A DNA stretch of 64,000 bases from Siphonodentalium dalli (taxonomy: Eukaryota > Mollusca > Scaphopoda > Gadilida > Siphonodentaliidae): assembly GCA_032622095.1 (NCBI GenBank), contig CP136063.1:84049980-84113979 (forward strand). The letters are read 5' to 3'. The translations under genes and the position numbers were made by a program. The notes under the pieces are model-generated. The model searched no databases. It worked only from the letters and a program-made list of their open reading frames with translations, and was not told the origin of the DNA. Position 1 is the first letter of the stretch. Every line of letters starts with the position of its first letter. Below, piece after piece: positions 20,380 through 31,739 of the stretch.

Positions 20380-22754
20380 TGTCGAAGGATGCATAATGTG
20401 ATTACAGTAAATTAGAGCATGCTTAATTACGTCATGGTGAATCATATTGCATAACATACATACAGTATGTTCACATGTATGTACAGCTGTGGCAGCTACT
20501 AATTGTGCAACTGTGAAAAGGGCACCCTTTCTATCTGGGTAAATGCGACAGCATCGCCACAAAAGGGACATTTGCAGCAAAAATATTATGTATTTTCCCG
20601 AAACGAAGAAGGGATGGGTCATTATCAATGTTGCGCTTCCAGTCGAGTTCACGTTTGTTATTAACTTCAGTTTTGAGTATACGGGACCATTCTGATTTTG
20701 TTGGAAACATGCCGCGATAGGAGAATTGGTACAAGTATTGAACAATGTTATATGACATGAGAATACGTTCAATATCGGAGAAGAACGAGTTCGGGTTGAC
20801 GTACTCCCCAGAGAGATGCGAGTGTAATCTTAAGGTGAAGATTTCTTTGCACGCTTTGGTATGTCATAATCGACAAAGACTACCAAAGAGGCTGAGTTTA
20901 CGAGCATCTATGGTTGAGCAGATAGAGCCTAAGCCCATAAGACCAGATACGATGTCAGTTCTAGCTCTCACCGGCAATGCTTGAATTCGCTTCAAACAAA
21001 ATCGGTGAATTTTCTCGAGATCTGATATGTTTGCTTGAGACATACCGCAAAGGAATTATGTCCCATACAAGCCTTTTGGCAACACAATTGATTCATATAT
21101 GATTGCACAACTTGATGGTGTGATACCACCAGCATAGAGCCCGGCGTTGCTCAAAAGAAAGTATGTAGATCGGATTTTATCTACTACCACTTCAACAAAT
21201 TCCTTTACAAAATTGACTTTACTAATGTGAATATCCAAATGTGTGATTTCATCAGTTTCGGATACAATTCCATCCCCAAGATACCATTTTCGATTTAAGG
21301 CACCGTTTTGACGTACGTTTTCGTTGAATACATGCAATGACTTTGGTTTTCTTTGGGTTATACATGAATCTCCACTTTTGGCTGTAAGATCAGCATATAT
21401 CTAATAGGTGCTGTATACCATAGTTCGATAGCGACAGCAACGTCATGTCATCCGCCTGGGTGGGAGAGGAACAATTTGTGGAGATAAGCCGGAGACCACA
21501 GTTGGACGCCTCGATTTCATATAGTAACTCGTTGATGTACAACATGTAGAATAAAGGGGACAGTATTCCACCTTGTCTTGTTCCTTGTGTAATTTGAGAA
21601 GCAAGCCATCAATCCAAACTGTGTCAAAGGCCTTTTGAACATCTATGAAGCAAGAAAAAAACTTGTTCTTTTGTTCACTGGTATAACTTATACTTTCGTG
21701 TAACACATATGACGACATCAAGCAACTGACCTCTTTTTGAAACCCGTTTTGAAGTAGGTGTACTTTGATTAGATTCGGTGTGTTACGTTCCATGCGACAT
21801 AATATTACCTTTTCTAATGTCTTATACACGACTGGGAGAAGGGTTATTGCTCGATAGTTATAAAAATGTGATTTCGGCTTATCTCCACCCTTATAGAGAG
21901 ACACCATCATGCCTTTTTTTGCCATCTGAGGTATGTGTTGAAGTTCTATCATATTGCTGAGAACATAAGATATACATTTATGTAATGACCCCCCCCCCCC
22001 CCGTATATTATATGCTCATAGCAGATCATATCTGGTCCCGGGGCTTTGCCCAAGTTCATTGATTTGAGTTCAGATATGAGCTCATGTACTGATACGGGAT
22101 AGAGAAGCCGTTTGTCAGATGCAGTACCGACATTACACCCATGTGTGTTAGAAGCAATATCATCAACAGAATTAGTGACATAATCGTAATGAGCTGCATC
22201 AAATGTGGTAGATTCAAGAGGGTGATATAACATTTCATAATAATCGGCCCATGCATTTGTGATTTCTTCCGGGTTTCTAAGCGTGACATTATTGACTTCA
22301 AACAAGTTGTTAGTTTGCGCCCTACAGTTGGACTTCCGTTGATTAAAAAGTTGGAAAAACTGCCCCTGGTTAAGTTCGGCTGCATGATCGACCATTTCAT
22401 TTTGGCTACAACGAAATCTGATGCACATTTGGCTACTTTATAATTCGTGTAAGATGAATTTGTGTGCCCCCTAGGGCGACCTTCCGCGGTCCATATCCGT
22501 CTAAAGCTCTGCATTTCACTATGAAGAGATTTTAGACGTTCGTTCCAAAACGGTTTAACGTGTGGTTTTGAGGATTTTGTTGGAACAAAACTCTTAGACG
22601 CAGAATCGATAGCTTTGACGACATTCGAGTAATAAGTGTCTAGACTTGCGTCGTCCGGGTTTTCGCCATAAAGTTCCATGGGTGAGACTAATTGCTTGAT
22701 ATATTCTCGGTCTATGTTGTCTGTGAAAGTACTCCACCCAGTGCACGACCACAT
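20380..22754 (-). mobile_element. Decayed non-LTR retrotransposon (LINE), 5'-truncated
   Basis: The order on the minus strand is: the linker after the endonuclease (22754-22440), RT start motif GKAPGPDMICYEHI (near 22040), fingers 'NYRAITLLPVVYKTLEKVI', palm 'FIDVQKAFDTVW' (near 21620), a QADD catalytic box (near 21450), the post-RT region 'WYLGDGIVSETDEITHLDIH' (21300), and a C-terminal part with a CPFC zinc-type pair (near 20560). Frames change several times and poly-C at 21990 breaks the RT. The endonuclease end is missing, and a palindrome (22847-22971) lies just beyond. The clade is not assigned. Confidence 0.8.
21443..22754 (-). pseudogene. LINE reverse transcriptase (ORF2) remnant
   Basis: The enzyme would copy the element's RNA at a nicked target. 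Its conserved blocks are split over at least three frames, so no functional protein is possible. The usual F/YADD box reads QADD, preceded by sequence in another frame from the fingers domain. No intact domain extends beyond about 170 residues. Confidence 0.75.
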
Positions 22755-22846
22755 CTTTGGGGTACTTTACTTTTTGGGTAATTTCTGTTCTCGCTATAGT
22801 AGTATGAACCTATTAGTTATGCTGTATATAGAGAAGATCTATAACT

Positions 22847-22971
22847 CGTCCCCAGTTTATAGCGGAATTTACAAAATTAATCCAGTAAATTATGTCTGGA
22901 CCGAGCCTTTGGCGAGGTCCAGACCTAATTTACTGGACGAGTTTTGTAAATTCTGCTATAAACTGGGGACG
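22847..22971. repeat. Long hairpin (MITE-like)
   Basis: Arms of about 56 bp starting CGTCCCCAGTTTATAGC pair with few mismatches around a short GC-rich centre (CCTTTGGCGAGG). It lies at the truncated 5' end of the LINE. Confidence 0.85.
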
Positions 22972-23483
22972 AATTGTTGATACTTTTTATTACATGATTC
23001 AAAATCTCGACAAAACATACTTAAATCAACAAATGGGACGCGAAACTAACATCGGCTTCTGTAAGGCACGCGATGACGTTTCACGTAACTATGCGTTGTT
23101 TGCCCATGTAAAGAAATAGTCCCAGATAAATAAAGACTCTTTGGCGTATTAATGGCGTATATATAACTTTTCAAACTCTTCATTCATTAAGGGTTGATTG
23201 AAAAATATTGGAAGCTATAGTATTTTGAGAGGAAGCGTGCGGATGTAAACAAACGACACAACGGAAGTCAAAGATCACCTGGCACTATTTCCTGTTATTA
23301 AACGAACGTTTGATATCACAATTTATAGAATGGGTTTATTAAATGGAATAAGGGTAATAAATAGTTATCTCAACCGGAGAATGAATATCCGAAAGAAAAG
23401 TACACATATCCCGAACGAACATATGAGATATCAAAGAAAAACAAGCAGTGGTACACATATACATGGTACCGGTATATATAATA

Positions 23484-24167
23484 CTAGCCGATGAGCCCGA
23501 CGTTGTCCGGGCTATTCAAAAACCAAATTTCAAGTCGATAGCTCTACCCAGCCCGACGTTGTCCGGGCTATTCAAAAACCAAATTTCAAGTCGATAGCGC
23601 CACCCGTTTCCGAGATCTCGTCTGCGCATGCACGAAGCTGGCGTCGCACGGACTCGGCGACCCGATAAAATTCGTATCCGGGGCAAGATACATTCACAGA
23701 GCAAATTTCAAGTCGATAGCTCCACCCGTTTCCGAGATCTCGTCTGCGCATGCACGAAGTTGGCGTTCCACGGGCTCGGCGACCCGATAAAATTCGTATT
23801 CGGTGCAAGATACATTCACATACCAAATTTCAAGTCGATAGCTCCACCCGTTTCCGAGATCTCGTCTGCGCATCTGCGAAGCTGGCGTCACATGGGCTCG
23901 GCGTCCCGATGAAATTCGTATCCGGGGCAAGATACATTCACATAGCAAATTTTAAGTCGATAGCTCCACCCGTTTCCGAGATCTCGTCTGCGCATGCGCG
24001 AAGCGGGCGCCGCACGGGCTCGCCAATACGACAAGGTCGACCGCCTGGTCAAACTACACACACGTACCAAGTTTAGTCCCGATCGGTCGAGAATCGTAGA
24101 TTTGTATCAATGACAGACAAACATACAGACAGACAAACAAACAGAGGTCTTCAAAATATATATGAGA
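23484..24167 (-). mobile_element. Non-autonomous Helitron-like element, second copy
   Basis: Same family as 2152-2699. CTAG at 23484-23487 is preceded by A, and the GA end (24166-24167) is followed by T. A GCCCG...CGGGC hairpin lies next to CTAG, with four 122-bp units containing CTGCGCATGC and an (ACAG/ACAAAC)n tract near the 5' end. It has one more internal unit than the first copy, so unit number varies between insertions. Confidence 0.65.
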
Positions 24168-24169
24168 TA

Positions 24170-24690
24170 CTCAATTTGACTAACATTTTAGATGTAGGTT
24201 TACCAATTTCTCCACCCACCACCACCCACCCCCACCCCACCCCAATGCGTTCATTGGCAATATGCGGATTACTAAATTTACAAAACTCAACCAGCGGACG
24301 ATCATTACGTATTGTCAACGGCGTCCAGCAAATACATTTATACCATATGAAGAACATACTAACACGGAACGCTCTTTTCTGTTCCATGTCGTGCAAATGG
24401 GTGTTTTTTGTTTGGCACCCAAACATGTACATCGTGTTCAAAGATGTATTTTTTTGTACTTTAGTGGGTCTTTCTGTGACATATAATGGTCGCAGAAAGG
24501 TCAAGTATTTATCGGCCTATTTCGATACAGGGAAAACACATACATATCATTCGGTTTTATTTTATCTGAGAGGTCAGTAAAAATTTCTGTCGCATATTAC
24601 ATACATTAATTATATACTTCATTGTTCGATATCAATCATATTCAGTAACTTTGTCTATGTCCTCTCGTATCCGTGGTCAATATAAATGTA
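24170..24690. other. Intergenic stretch, nothing recognised
   Basis: Contains a short C/A-rich run near 24210-24245. A long frame (24110-24580) begins inside the Helitron tail and shows no family features. Confidence 0.35.
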
Positions 24691-24717
24691 GCCTATAACG
24701 GTGTAAGTTATTACACA

Positions 24718-24955
24718 GTGTTGTGTACAGTGTGTGTTTCTTGTACGAGTCAATGTTGTGGTGAAAAGTCCAATATGAATTAACCACAACCTGGACGAAT
24801 ACAAGAAAACACATGTTGTGCACAACATTGTACAGTATATGTATACATGTGTTTTTCTTGTACGAGTCAAGGTTGTGATGAAAAGTCCAATATCACTTTT
24901 ATCCACAACCTGGACGAATACAAGAAAACACATGCTGTACACAGCATTGTAGTGA
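24718..24955. repeat. Two tandem hairpins (~125-bp unit)
   Basis: Each unit reads 'TGTGT..TTCTTGTACGAGTCAA.GTTGTG.TGAAAAGTCCAATAT', then 'CCACAACCTGGACGAATACAAGAAAACACA', so each folds on itself. Both are flanked by variants of 'ACAACATTGTACA'. A hairpin element has been duplicated head-to-tail. Confidence 0.8.
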
Positions 24956-25021
24956 CATTTTTATTATACAATTGTGTGTTTATCCAAATAACGTCACCCG
25001 GAGTCCCGATAACTTTTATAA

Positions 25022-25100
25022 ATATCATTTTGGACTCGCTTCGAGTCCAATATGACTTTCGGGAGTCCAATATGACATTCGGGAGTACAATATGACTTTT
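25022..25100. repeat. Short tandem repeat, ~20-bp unit
   Basis: Variants of GAGTCCAATATGACTTTCGG occur about three times. 'AAAGTCCAATAT' also occurs in the neighbouring hairpins, so this may be a derivative of them. Confidence 0.7.
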
Positions 25101-25551
25101 TCCCGGACTATCATGTGGCGGCTTTTGCCCAATCGGAAATGGTGTTAGTTAAGGGATGGACAATAATCCGTAATTATTGGATATTCACATGGTTTCTAGA
25201 GGTACTGTGGTGGTGCAAAGTTTTTTGACTCTCAATTCTTGTCTGGTTTTATAAATATTCCATTTGGTCATTTTATCTGAGAACGTCAGCAACAATTTTT
25301 GTCGCATATTGCATATTTAATTCATTGTTTGATATAATTTGGCCCATATTGGGTAATTAGTCATACACTACAATCTATTCAGTAAATGTCTATATTCTCG
25401 CGCATTCGTAACCAAAATATATAACGTTTTGTCATACTTCACAATTAACCGTAATAACTGTTGGATATTCACATGGTTTAGAGATTGCCTAAGCTACATT
25501 AAGCTATGAGCCAAATTCCGGTGGCCTGTACGTTTTTTTTGGTGAAATTGA

Positions 25552-25755
25552 CACGTGACTTCCGCTTAGCAACTGTCTGGAGAGTGTAAAATTGCGGATT
25601 CGGAAGTTGACAAACGAGATGAAAATAAATTTGTCAATTCCGAAGAATTCCCATGTGATTTAGGCATAATAGTTTCATTCAGAACAATTTCGTTAGTTAG
25701 CTTAATGAAAACCAGCGAAGACGTCATGGCACGGTTCACGACGTCATTTACGTCA
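25552..25755. promoter_or_regulatory. Possible promoter-like cluster: E-box/ETS and three ACGTCA sites
   Basis: CACGTGACTTCCG at 25552-25564 joins an E-box to an ETS-type CTTCCG. Three ACGTCA (CRE half) sites stand at 25721, 25741 and 25750. Short ORFs start nearby on both strands (plus 25705, minus 25766), neither recognised. Motif clustering is seen; promoter function is a guess. Confidence 0.25.
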
Positions 25756-25984
25756 TGTTGGCTCAACTTGGCTGTGTGGGGACAGAATCAAGACAATACT
25801 TGTCATGTCGTCTCCACCGGGGCCATTGCATGCTGTTACATAAATTATTCTTTGCGTTATGTCGCCGATGAAAAACTAATTCGGGACACAGCGTGTGTTG
25901 TTGCTCCACTACGTGTCACGTATGAATCATATTATCGTGTTACGACATCACCAAGTGTCCTAAGTCTGCCTCACTGTTAAATGA

Positions 25985-26190
25985 TGTGCAGATATCGATT
26001 TTTTGTGACGTCACTCATCTGAAAGAGTTGTCCATCTTACATTGTTACTAAGAGGCGATCTAATTAATAATAGAATTCTACTGTGTTGGCTTGATAGTAT
26101 AATCCTGATATCAGCCAGAGGTAACCTGATATCAGCCTTCGACAATCGGGCCTATTGTCAAACCAACCAAGTATTATCAACTAAATAATA
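25985..26190. repeat. Dispersed repeat block related to 3450-3730
   Basis: 'TTTTTGTGACGTCACTCATC' followed by 'GAAAGAGTTGTCCATC' and 'AAGAGGCGATCTAATTA' is the reverse complement of 3655-3720. The adjacent 'CTGATATCAGCC..GGTAACCT' and 'TCAAACCAACCAAGTA' match the flanks of the 19-bp array in direct orientation. Confidence 0.65.
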
Positions 26191-26799
26191 AATTCATCAT
26201 GATTTCCGATAAAAAAAAACACGTGGGCCATGCTTGCGTTGTTACTAATATAAGTAAATTAATATCAAGCCTTCGGGCATTGTTGTAAACATAAATCACG
26301 TGTATTTTAGCTAACGAAGTTTCCACACATATACCACATACATATTCAGATAAAGATATACTGGACACACGAAGCGACACTAATGTATTTTACAATTTAT
26401 CTCGGTGCATTGCGCGCTGAGGGATAGTTGACCTTTTGTTATACTGGACGTCTGGTGCTGTGTATATATACACAACTGTAATGCATGTTTCTGTTATTGA
26501 CGTTCTTCGTGTTGAATAAAGGGGTAATGTACGCCCATTAATATATATCGATGGCCAGTTGTCAACTTTCAAAACATGAAATGTTCACAGGTTTTGAATA
26601 TTGTCAGCCCAGAAAAAAATCCAATGATAGCCTCTTATAAAGAGCGTCAATGTTTCGTACGCCCATAACCGGCTACGACCCCCCCCCCCCCCCGACAACA
26701 ATCCCAGGCATGGGGTAGAGCCCCGCCCCTCCATGACACCACTCAGTGTATGCTGTTATAACTATATCCATTTAGTATAAAATTGTTTAATTTGCAACA

Positions 26800-27150
26800 T
26801 ATCCTCGCGCAAATATGCACATACTCGATCTATAATGTGAAATAGGTACATCATGTGATTATTTGATTCTGAAATAGCAGATAATGGACTCATATCCGTT
26901 ATTTCGTTTTATGGCGCGGTCCAGAGAGAAAATACATGTTAAAGAGCGAACACCTGAAAAGTCGTGAGTTAGCTTATTTGTGTCATTATCCGCACATATT
27001 CTGCCTAGAATCGCCTCATTATGAATCGATAATGTGACTAAAGTGCTCTCACTTTCAGTACATTATCGACTCAAAATGAGGCGTTCTAAGCAGATTATCT
27101 ACATAAAACAAGTTATATTATAAGCATATTTGTGCGGATTTTCGAGAGAA
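26800..27150. mobile_element. Foldback MITE with long internal hairpin
   Basis: The centre at 27000-27105 folds as 'CTAGAATCGCCTCATTATGAA' against 'AAAATGAGGCGTTCTAAG'. The outer ends ('CGCAAATATGCACATA' and the complement of 'ATGCTTATAATA') are loosely inverted. A second copy at 60453-60657 is cut by the scaffold gap at the start of the hairpin. Confidence 0.7.
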
Positions 27151-27429
27151 CAGGCTGTTAATTTGAGGCTGGAATATTATGGATAATCATATAAGCTCAG
27201 CGCTTCGAAGAGAATTAGTCACTCCAAGTCAACCATCCCATCTCTCTTGACTTAGGCTTCCATTTACATAATACAGTGCGCTTTACTATGCCATATATAC
27301 TGCAACCCATAATTGCGCTGTTTACGCCCGTCTTCAAATACAGAAACTCTCAACACTTGTTATCCACTTGCGCAAAATTTTAATTACTTTTTTTGCTAAC
27401 AGACCTGAACAGACCAAATAAATCACTTT

Positions 27430-27900
27430 ATTAGTCGAAGCAAGCCTGAGTTTAGTGTGGCTGTCATTTGTAGAATGAGGTCCCCAGAGGGTGAATTTAG
27501 TGACGCTATCCCGCACGGTGCGCTAGCGTCACCAAATTCACCATCTGGTGACCTCATTATGCATGGTCTCATCTGCTATGGGAGACATAAACTCAGAATG
27601 GTCCCAAATGGTGAATATAGTGATGTAGATCCATTGGGAACCTCGATTATGCAATGTGTTATCTGCCAACTTGGGGATATAGAGAAACTAAACTTGTAAA
27701 AGAAATAGAATCTTTGTGAAGAAGTTTCTAGAAATTTGATAATATACTTTCCAAAGAAGATGAGGCCTAAGCAAAAAGAGGTTATCAGGGGGTGAATTTA
27801 GTTATGCTAGCCCGCTATGCGGGATAGCGTCACTAAATTCACCCTCTGGTGACCACATTCTACAAATGACAAGCACACTAAACCCAGACTTGCGTCTATA
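27430..27900. mobile_element. TIR MITE (~470 bp) with nested palindromes
   Basis: Ends of about 75 bp are inverted ('GTTTAGTGTGGCTGTCATTT' on the left, 'AAATGACAAGCACACTAAAC' on the right). Each end contains a further hairpin pairing GGTGAATTTAGTGACGC with its complement around CCCGCACGGTGCG or CCCGCTATGCGGG. No ORF was seen. Confidence 0.8.
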
Positions 27901-28159
27901 AGCCAATCAAAGCACCTCCTGTCATCAAGTGTACAATTCCAATATCGTCACATTTTACTTTGATCTCTTTGCGCATTATTTGAACAGCCGGCATGACACA
28001 ATTTGCATTTTAGAAGCATGTCCTTTGGCACGGATTAGCATCAGAGTTCTCATTTAAAGCCACTTGCATGATATTAAAAAATCTTACATTTGAAGTTGGG
28101 ATATCTACTCAAGAACTGACAAGTCTGCAAACATATAATCTAAAACATAAAATTAAAGA

Positions 28160-28670
28160 TGGTTTATCTCTTTAGATAAAAAAAATTTAATAGTTGCGTG
28201 GGTATCAAATAATAAATATGAATTGAAGACCCCGGTCCGGAAAGGCTTCTATCAATTAATAATGATTTTATTTCGAATATTTTATTATGAAATGAGATGA
28301 TTAAATGGGACACTTTATTGTTCTATTTTTAGAACAGACCATTCAGGCGATACCATATAGCGATGAAGATCATTAGGCTGTTCCCATAGCAGCGTTCCGA
28401 ACGTTTAATATCCCAGATTGATTGTTTGTATTGTTTTATTCCATAGTTATAAGCGATACTGCGTCTAATTAAGGTTTATTTGTGACAAAATTACGCAATC
28501 AAATTTCTGGTCTCTGTTAACAGTAACCACTATTGTTCGTTAGCTGAACAACCGCAAGTTTTTAGACCAGAACATATTCGACATATAATCAATAATAATC
28601 GATAGAAGCATTTCCGGACAACAGTTTTCGATTCATATCTAATGTTTTATACCCAGTATATAGCTGTACA
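28160..28670. repeat. Dispersed repeat, copy 2 of the 13100-13490 family
   Basis: Same orientation and order of landmarks as copy 1, with about 160 extra bases (around 28340-28500) between 'TTTTTAGAACAG' and 'AACAGTAACCACTATTG'. Confidence 0.75.
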
Positions 28671-28679
28671 GAACATGTT

Positions 28680-29690
28680 TACAAAGAGATAGACCATCTT
28701 TAACATGGAAATATACGTGGAACATTATAAGTTATTGTGGTAGATTGACGGTAACATGGTGTGACTTTGATGTCTTGGAGTTTATATTCAACCGAGTCGA
28801 GAAGCGACGAGGTGAACACAGGCTCCAAGCCGTCAATGTTACACCATGTTACCCAATCTCTACCTGATCGCACCAGTCATACTTCCTTTCTGACTCTGTA
28901 ACCGGATGGGTACTGGTCTGGTTTCTATATTTAGCGTGGAGTTTTCCAGCAAAAATGGCGAAAACCGATCGCTCGAAAGTCTAATTTTCTATGTGCTTTG
29001 AGAACAATTCCCGCACTAAAAACTTAATGACAGAATGGAGGATCAGAGCGTATATCGGTGACGATTTTCGCAAGCTACAAGTCAAAATCGCAGCAAAATA
29101 GACCTGCCACGCGTATTGTCGTGACATTGTCGTCCATGCGAGTTTATACGTTTGTGTTGATAAAATAATCGGAGAACCATGCAAATCACACCGTTTCGAA
29201 ATATAGTTCTTTGCTTCTAGTGGGACTTTCCAAACTAAAGGTACGAAATTACACAAATTTTAATCGATATTTTGTGTGTTTAACAAGGGCAGCATGTTGC
29301 TCTGTTCGCTTAGTTTATATCTTAATATCGCGGAAGTCCACCAAATGTGGGGAAAATGTCGCCGATGGCAGCGGTCTTACCGAGTTATCAAGGGAGGTAA
29401 ATCCTGCACGGACAGCCTTGGTCATTCTTTAGAAATTTGACATTTATTCCGACCTGACTGGTTTGGAATATGGAAATTTGTTTTTCAATAAATATGAGAT
29501 ATACGTGATATACGTGATTTATTTTGGGTGCATGGTTCATAAAACAATTACGCTTCTAATGATGTATAATAACTTATGATACTTATCGTTGAGAGTGTCT
29601 TGGAGGCGAGAATCTGTATAATAACAGAGTCTGTCCGAGTTGGAGCAAAGCGAATTTCTTAATCAGATCCACATTCACTCATCTATACCG
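28680..29690. other. Stretch with no supported gene
   Basis: A ~70-bp weak inverted repeat around 28740-28850 ('TTGACGGTAACATGGTGT' against 'ACACCATGTTACC') is present. Short frames on both strands (28981-29256 -, 29211-29432 +) have no recognisable features. Confidence 0.4.
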
Positions 29691-29695
29691 CAGCT

Positions 29696-30310
29696 ATGTC
29701 CAGTGATGAATTTGTCACCCCTGAACATGAATCAGTGAGACTCGGCATTCCAAAATTAAATGAAATTGTTCCCAATGCCTCAATTCACAAACAGATAAAT
29801 GACATTAAAACCAAATTGAAAGAAAGCCACATAGAGAATTATAAAACTGATATTTTCAACGATGACAAATGTTCGGGCGCGAATAAGTTAAGGACGTACC
29901 GTGTAGTCAAACAACATTATACACAGGAACCTTATCTTAATATTGTCCAGAATATCGACACAAAAATTATGTTTTGTAAACTAAGAATTAGTAATCATAA
30001 CTTGGAAATTGAAAAGGGTTGCCATAAACAGCCAAAAGTGTCACTTGATGAAATAATTTGTAGGAAATGTAACATGGAGGTTGAGAATGAAGAACACTTC
30101 CTTATGCGCTGCAACACATATGATAAGATGCGTAAACACTTCTTTTATGAGATAGGGATGATGAGTGATAAATTTATTGGATTGAATGAAGGCCAAAAAT
30201 TCCAATACATAATGCAAAATAACGAGCCTCATACATGCAACATAATCTGCAACATGGTCCGGACATTTTTCAAAGAAAGGTCAGATTCTGCTGATATAAT
30301 AATTAAATAG
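29696..30310 (+). pseudogene. LINE ORF2 C-terminal domain fragment
   Basis: A 204-codon uninterrupted frame contains 'NKLRTYRVVKQHYTQEPYL', 'CKLRISNHNLEIEKG' and a zinc-type CX2CX8HX4C (CRKCNMEVENEEHFLMRC). This arrangement is known from the C-termini of invertebrate non-LTR retrotransposons, downstream of the RT. No RT precedes it, so it is a 5'-truncated insertion whose remaining frame is still open and probably young. It is followed by AT-rich sequence ending near 30420. It has no separate host role. Confidence 0.75.
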
Positions 30311-30612
30311 TTACTGCAGTTATATGTATTATGTTGAATCATTGTTGACATTGTTATATATATTTCTTATTTTGACATCGGTCTCGTGTGGACGTTTTAT
30401 GTCATTAAACTATCTATCGAAGGAGTAAAACATAACAGCCGGCATGCGTCAGACCTGCATGCGCTCATAACCGGAGTTCTTTTGAACCATTTTTAGACGG
30501 GATACTACAACTTGAGGAGTAATACTATCTCTCCTAATCTATATATGAGGCGCTTATGAAGCAGATACTATTGTTGTGTATTTTGAACCAGTTTGTCGAT
30601 ATATATATATAA

Positions 30613-30962
30613 CTAGCTGATGTGCCCGACTTCGTCCGGGCTATTTAGGGATTTCTTTGCCAGAAACATGTCTGTATGAGCGAAGTCAAGGACACGATCG
30701 CACGTGAAATTGGACCCGACCAAATTGTGCCCGGGATCAAAGAAGGCCTACGTACAAATTTGAGTCGGATCGTTCGAGCCCCAGAAACATGCCTATTTGA
30801 GCGTATATGAGCGAGGTCAAGGATACGGTCGCACGTGAAATTGGAACCGCCCATATTGTTCCCTGGATCAAAGTAGACATACATACCAAATTTGAGTCTG
30901 ATATGTCGAGCAGTTTCCGAGTCAATAACACGCATGCATACATACATACATACATACATACA
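30613..30962 (-). mobile_element. Helitron-like element, third variant
   Basis: CTAG at 30613-30616 is preceded by A, with the CCCGACTTCGTCCGGG hairpin next to it. Two internal units share 'CCAGAAACATG', 'GAGCGAGGTCAAGGA' and 'CGCACGTGAAATTGGA'. The minus-strand 5' side ends in a (CATA)n tract that runs straight into the SINE tail, so the 5' terminus is not separable. Confidence 0.55.
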
Positions 30963-31283
30963 TCGATTGTTTGATTGATTGGAGTTTAATGTCGCTTTCA
31001 GCAACTATGGCCATGTCACGACATTGCCAGTTTTAGTGGTGGGGAAAATCCGAACACGGCTAATCTAACAGTGATTTCAATGGCTGATATAGTAACTCGT
31101 CGACAATGTGTGGCAAACCACCGGCCATCGGCGAGTAACTGGCAACTCCATCAGAAAACGATTTAGAGTTACAATGTCCATGATGGAAACATGTTGATTT
31201 CAACCCTCATCGCCAGAGCTCCATGGAGGGCGAGACGGCTTGGAGTTGTATCCCTAACCGACTGAGCCACCGATTCCCAGCGA
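30955..31283 (-). mobile_element. tRNA-derived SINE
   Basis: On the minus strand, a pol III A-box-like TGGCTCAGTCGGTTAGGG (31252-31269) is followed by a B-box-like GGTTGAAATC (31196-31205). Then come about 230 bp of unrelated body and a tail 'TTAAACTCCAATCAATC' ending in (TATG)n at 30937-30962. Head, body and tail order fits a tRNA-type SINE. The A-to-B spacing is somewhat longer than in a tRNA, and it is not a functional tRNA gene. Confidence 0.65.
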
Positions 31284-31739
31284 TTAAGCAGATGGTGGGT
31301 TGTGAGTAGTTGATCAACTGTGGGACAGCAATGGGAAAGCCGAGTACGCGGCAAACAAACACGATATCTGGTTTTCGGTTGTTTAAGGTGTTTAAAGACC
31401 CACTTAATTTATAAAATGTATTTTCAATGGAAGGGGAATAACTCAAAAAGGCCCTGACCGCATCTCCTCTAGTTGCCTGATCACGGAAAGGGGGATGTCC
31501 GGAGGCAAATTTGTCTCAGACGAAAATTGCCCAACACCATGGAGTTGTGTTTTGTCGTCCTGGAGTATTTACTCGTGCATGGGTACCGAAATTATATCGT
31601 GAAAATGACTTGCTCCAGTTCTGTTGTCAGAATTTTAACAAATCTTATTCTGACAATGACGACTTAGTTTATATAAGTCGGACTTACATACTGGCGAAGA
31701 GTGTATTCTCGTCCTGCTAGGTCAAAACCGACATTCGAC

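Noticed and set aside
24110-24580. 156-codon plus-strand ORF
   Set aside because: It starts within a Helitron tail and runs through low-complexity Thr/Pro/His sequence; no family features.
30613-30650. Hammerhead ribozyme (CTGATG followed by a GC stem)
   Set aside because: The required GAAA after stem II is missing (TATT instead). The hairpin plus CTAG is better explained as a Helitron 3' end.
31190-31283. Functional tRNA gene
   Set aside because: A- and B-box-like sequences are present, but spacing is abnormal and no cloverleaf closes; it is the head of a SINE.
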